DNA of 64,000 nucleotides, taken from the NCBI RefSeq assembly GCF_017872555.1, contig NZ_JAEDOX010000006.1, forward strand, positions 62,001 to 126,000, given 5' to 3'. Positions 61,219-64,000 of this stretch are shown here, piece by piece. This stretch comes from Ruegeria sp. HKCCSA071 (lineage in GTDB: Bacteria > Pseudomonadota > Alphaproteobacteria > Rhodobacterales > Rhodobacteraceae). A program made the translations under genes and the position numbers. Position 1 is the first letter of the stretch. Each line of letters opens with the position of its first letter. Under the pieces are notes generated by a model, which saw only the letters and a list, made by a program, of their open reading frames with translations, made no database searches and had not been told where the DNA came from.

Positions 61219-62433
61219 ATGTTTCGCCTGACCGAATACATACACCAGCTGGTCAAGCCGACCCCGGTGCGTAAACACCGCCCCGGCCCTGTGAAACCGG
61301 TGGTGATCTGGAACCTGACGCGGCGCTGCAATCTGAAGTGCCGCCATTGCTACACCGTCTCAGCGGATGTTGCGTTCCCGGGCGAACTCAGCCACGAGCA
61401 AGCCATGGTGACCCTTGAGGATCTGGGCCAGTTTCGCGTCCCGGCCCTGATCCTCTCGGGTGGGGAACCACTGGACAGGTTCGATTTCTTCGACATTGCC
61501 AAACGTGCCCGCGACCTTGTGCCGATGCTGGCGCTGTCGACCAACGGGACACGCATTCATGATGAGACCGCCGACATGATTGCCGATGTCGGATTCAACT
61601 ACGTTGGTATCTCGTTGGATGGGATCGGGGCCACGAATGACTGGTTCCGCGGTGTTGAAGGGGCTTTTGCCGACGCCCTGCGCGGTGTGCGCGAATGCAA
61701 GAAGCGCGGCATCAAAGTCGGCTTGCGGTTTTGCCTGACCGAAGGCACGCAGCATCACCTGCCGGACCTGCTTCAGCTATGCGACGACGAGGGCGTCGAC
61801 AAGTTCTACCTGTCGCACCTGGTTTATGCCGGGCGCGGTGACAAGAACCGCGGCGAGGATGCTGAGCATCAGCGCACCCGCAAGGGAATGGATCTGCTGT
61901 TGGAGCGCGCGTGGGAGGCTGCCTCGGGCGGTCGCCCGCTGGATATCGTGACCGGCAACAATGATGCAGACGCGGGGTACTTTCTGAACTGGATTCGTGC
62001 GCATTTCGACGCTGACAAGGTTGCGCATGTCCGCGAGCATCTGGCCGCTTGGGGAGGAAATTCCAGCGGTTTGGGTGTGGCCAATATCGACAATCTGGGC
62101 CGGGTCCATCCTGACACCTACTGGTCCGATTACACAGTAGGCAACGTTAAGACTAATCCGTTTTCCGAGCTTTGGACCAGCGACGATCCGATGCTGGCCA
62201 TGCTGCGCACGCGTCCGCGCCCGCTTAGGGGTCGATGTGGGGCCTGCGAGCTAAAGGATGTCTGCGGTGGCAACACCCGCATCCGGGCCCTGCAACTGAC
62301 CGGTGATCCCTGGGCCGAAGATCCGGCCTGTTACCTGACAAACGAAGAAATCGGTGTTGACGACGCAGGCGAGCGTCTGCGGGTTACGCCATTCCGGGGG
62401 AAAAGCCATGATCCGGCGCATCAATTCTTTTAA
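61219..62433 (+). CDS. nirJ: Radical SAM haem d1 biosynthesis protein NirJ
   Basis: 404-residue radical SAM enzyme: the [4Fe-4S] cysteines are C37, C41 and C44 ('CNLKCRHC'). A C-terminal cysteine set ('[13 protein letters not shown]' and a late Cys) binds an auxiliary cluster. It removes the propionate groups of didecarboxysiroheme to make the haem d1 oxo groups. It overlaps the upstream open reading of nirN by up to 26 bases. Confidence 0.95.
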   Translation: MFRLTEYIHQLVKPTPVRKHRPGPVKPVVIWNLTRRCNLKCRHCYTVSADVAFPGELSHEQAMVTLEDLGQFRVPALILSGGEPLDRFDFFDIAKRARDLVPMLALSTNGTRIHDETADMIADVGFNYVGISLDGIGATNDWFRGVEGAFADALRGVRECKKRGIKVGLRFCLTEGTQHHLPDLLQLCDDEGVDKFYLSHLVYAGRGDKNRGEDAEHQRTRKGMDLLLERAWEAASGGRPLDIVTGNNDADAGYFLNWIRAHFDADKVAHVREHLAAWGGNSSGLGVANIDNLGRVHPDTYWSDYTVGNVKTNPFSELWTSDDPMLAMLRTRPRPLRGRCGACELKDVCGGNTRIRALQLTGDPWAEDPACYLTNEEIGVDDAGERLRVTPFRGKSHDPAHQFF

Positions 62434-62482
62434 TCCCGTCTGCTCTGAGCCTTCGACATGGGTGCCAGAGACACCCAAGGGA

Positions 62483-62515
62483 GCCTCCGGCGGGAGTATT
62501 TTTGAAAAGATGAAG
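62483..62515 (+). repeat. Dispersed 33-bp repeat covering the nirN start
   Basis: Begins GCCTCCGGCGGGAGTATTT and ends GAAAAGATGAAG. It matches 44759-44791 at 29 of 33 positions. The ATG within the repeat's GATGAAG tail is the likely nirN start, so the repeat also supplies the nirN ribosome-binding region. Confidence 0.7.
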
Positions 62516-64000
62516 CTCGTGGTGATGTGTTCCGTGCTGACCGCAGGTGCAGCCTGGGCAGACGCGCCAACGGATTATGCTGAACATTGTGCGTCCTGCC
62601 ACGGTGAAAACCGTCTGGGCGGCGTCGGCCCGGCCTTGATCCCCGAGACGCTCCAGCGCATGCGCGGGCCCCGCATCGCAGCGGTGATAGCCGAAGGGCG
62701 CGCGGCGACGCAGATGCCTGCTTTCTCGCACAAACTTGACGCTTTGCAGATTGAAGAGCTGGCAGGCTGGCTAAAATCACCGCTGGAAACCGACCCCGAA
62801 TGGGGCGAGGCCCATATCATGGACAGCCGCACGCTGGATGACGGTTATATCCCGGTTGATGCGCCAGTGTGGTCCAGCGATCCGATGAACATCACTCTGG
62901 TGGTAGAAACCGGGGACCATCACGTCAGTGTGCTGGATGGTGACACGTTTGAGGTTCTGGACCGGTTCGAGACACCTTTTGCGGTTCACGGCGGGCCGAA
63001 GTTCAGCCCGGATGGGCGTTACGTTTTCATCATGTCCCGGGATGGCTGGGTTCAGAAATACGACATTTGGGCCCTGCAACAGGTGGGGCGCGTACGGGCG
63101 GGGCTTAACAGCCGAAACATCGCAATGTCCGGCGACGGCAAGTGGCTGGCCGTCGCGAATTATTTGCCCAACAGTCTGACCTTGCTGTCGACCGAAGACC
63201 TGTCGGTGGCAAAAGTCATTGCAATCAAAGGAAAAGCGGGGAAATCAAGTCGTGTATCCGCGGTGTATCAGGCCCCCCCGCGTGAGAGCTTTGTTCTGGC
63301 ACTCAAGGATGTTCCCGAAATCTGGGAGGTCTTTTACGGAGCCAACCCGCCGCAATCCGGGTTGGGTCACGACTTTCGCATCGAAGGGCAGTTCAAGAAC
63401 CCCGACCCCTTCCCGGTGCGCAAGATCACCACGCCCGACTATCTGGACGATTTCTTTTTCGATCAGAGCTATGAATACGTGATGGGTGCCGCACGCGATG
63501 GAAAGGGCGGACAGGTGATCGACCTTGTTATTGGGCACAAGGTGGCCGATCTGGACTTGCCGGGGATGCCGCATCTGGGCTCGGGGATTACGTGGAAGCA
63601 TGGCGATACGACCGTCATGGCCACACCGCATCTGACCGACGGCACGGTGTCGGTGATCGACATGGGGACTTGGGAAACTATCAAGCGGATAAAGACCGAA
63701 GGGCCGGGCTTCTTCATGCGGAGCCACGAGAATTCGCCTTACGTCTGGGCCGATGTCTTCTTTGGTCCCAACAAGGACGCCATGCATGTGATCGACAAGC
63801 AAAGTCTTGAAATCGTGAAAACTTTGCGCCCCGCCCCGGGCAAGACCGTGGCCCATGTCGAATTCACAAAGGATGGCCGCCACGCGCTGGTCTCGATCTG
63901 GGAAGATGACGGAGCGGTGATCGTTTATGATGCGCAGACGCTGGAAGAAGTACGCCGCTTGCCGATGCGTAAACCGTCTGGGAAGTACAATGTCTGGAAC
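62510..64000 (+). CDS. nirN: Cytochrome c NirN, 3' partial
   Basis: Periplasmic cd1-like protein whose 497 residues fill the frame to the right edge, so the stop is outside. It has a signal peptide ('MKLVVMCSVLTAGAAWADAP'), a haem c site C27-C30-H31 ('CASCHG') and a propeller like NirS. It is a dehydrodihydro-haem d1 dehydrogenase that finishes haem d1 and passes it to NirS. ATG 62510 lies in a dispersed repeat, with a possible GGGAG 13 bases upstream; an in-frame ATG at 62408 would give a non-secretory extension. Only a few C-terminal residues are missing. Confidence 0.9.
   Translation, partial: MKLVVMCSVLTAGAAWADAPTDYAEHCASCHGENRLGGVGPALIPETLQRMRGPRIAAVIAEGRAATQMPAFSHKLDALQIEELAGWLKSPLETDPEWGEAHIMDSRTLDDGYIPVDAPVWSSDPMNITLVVETGDHHVSVLDGDTFEVLDRFETPFAVHGGPKFSPDGRYVFIMSRDGWVQKYDIWALQQVGRVRAGLNSRNIAMSGDGKWLAVANYLPNSLTLLSTEDLSVAKVIAIKGKAGKSSRVSAVYQAPPRESFVLALKDVPEIWEVFYGANPPQSGLGHDFRIEGQFKNPDPFPVRKITTPDYLDDFFFDQSYEYVMGAARDGKGGQVIDLVIGHKVADLDLPGMPHLGSGITWKHGDTTVMATPHLTDGTVSVIDMGTWETIKRIKTEGPGFFMRSHENSPYVWADVFFGPNKDAMHVIDKQSLEIVKTLRPAPGKTVAHVEFTKDGRHALVSIWEDDGAVIVYDAQTLEEVRRLPMRKPSGKYNVWN

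Noticed and set aside
1-64000. tRNA, rRNA or CRISPR features
   Set aside because: No cloverleaf, rRNA or regularly spaced repeat pattern was found when reading the gaps between genes.

Overview
The window is a gene-dense stretch of an alphaproteobacterial chromosome or large replicon, most likely from a marine Rhodobacteraceae (Roseobacter group) member. This rests on gene content: a tripartite tricarboxylate transporter, form II cox genes, quaternary-amine demethylation genes, ALA-synthase-type hemA, a nirS/norCB denitrification island, and a dispersed repeat typical of this family. Genus cannot be fixed from the sequence alone. I see no rRNA, tRNA or CRISPR array.

Layout. 1-2457: tail of a phosphonate-type ABC transporter operon (two PhnE permeases plus a HAD-IIA protein). 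2676-6830: methionine catabolism unit, Lrp-type regulator divergent from methionine gamma-lyase and a 2-oxobutyrate dehydrogenase E1 (mdeR/mdeA/mdeB). 6831-7528: scar with the 3' end of an IS3-family element. 7529-10593: type I secretion ATPase and adaptor. 10602-13613: TctDE-like two-component system plus a periplasmic binding protein, divergent from 13722-18704: tctCBA, a class III CoA-transferase and a citryl-CoA-lyase-like enzyme. These face ackA (18701-19897). 20180-22360: Tex. 22461-26573: response regulator, FIST-domain protein and hybrid kinase, a NosP/NahK-like nitric-oxide-sensing arrangement. 26755-31142: coxG-S-L-M, form II. 31340-39786: BCCT transporter, Rieske oxygenase and reductase, LysR regulator and dimethylglycine/sarcosine-dehydrogenase-like flavoprotein, together a probable glycine-betaine demethylation route. 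39783-42219: moeA and a D-cysteine-desulfhydrase/cysteate-lyase-like enzyme.

42359-64000 is a denitrification island: a Dnr-type Crp/Fnr regulator, hemA, norCBQDEF, a Hint-domain protein, nnrS, nirS, a multihaem NapC-type cytochrome fused to a second haem domain, a cupredoxin, nirE-C-F-DL-G-H-J, and nirN running off the right edge. Five sites of the form TTRAC-N4-RTCAW lie upstream of hemA, norC, nnrS, nirS and nirE, so Dnr probably coordinates nitrite reduction, NO reduction, haem d1 synthesis and haem supply. The NosP/NahK-like genes about 20 kb away offer a separate NO-sensing branch.

The main unusual points are: the NapC/NirT-haem-domain fusion with a CX3CH motif; a dispersed repeat that supplies the start region of nirN and the N-terminus of norF; a possible CoA-dependent tricarboxylate cleavage pathway with its own transporter and three-part sensor; and a Hint-domain protein sitting inside the NO-reduction cluster.
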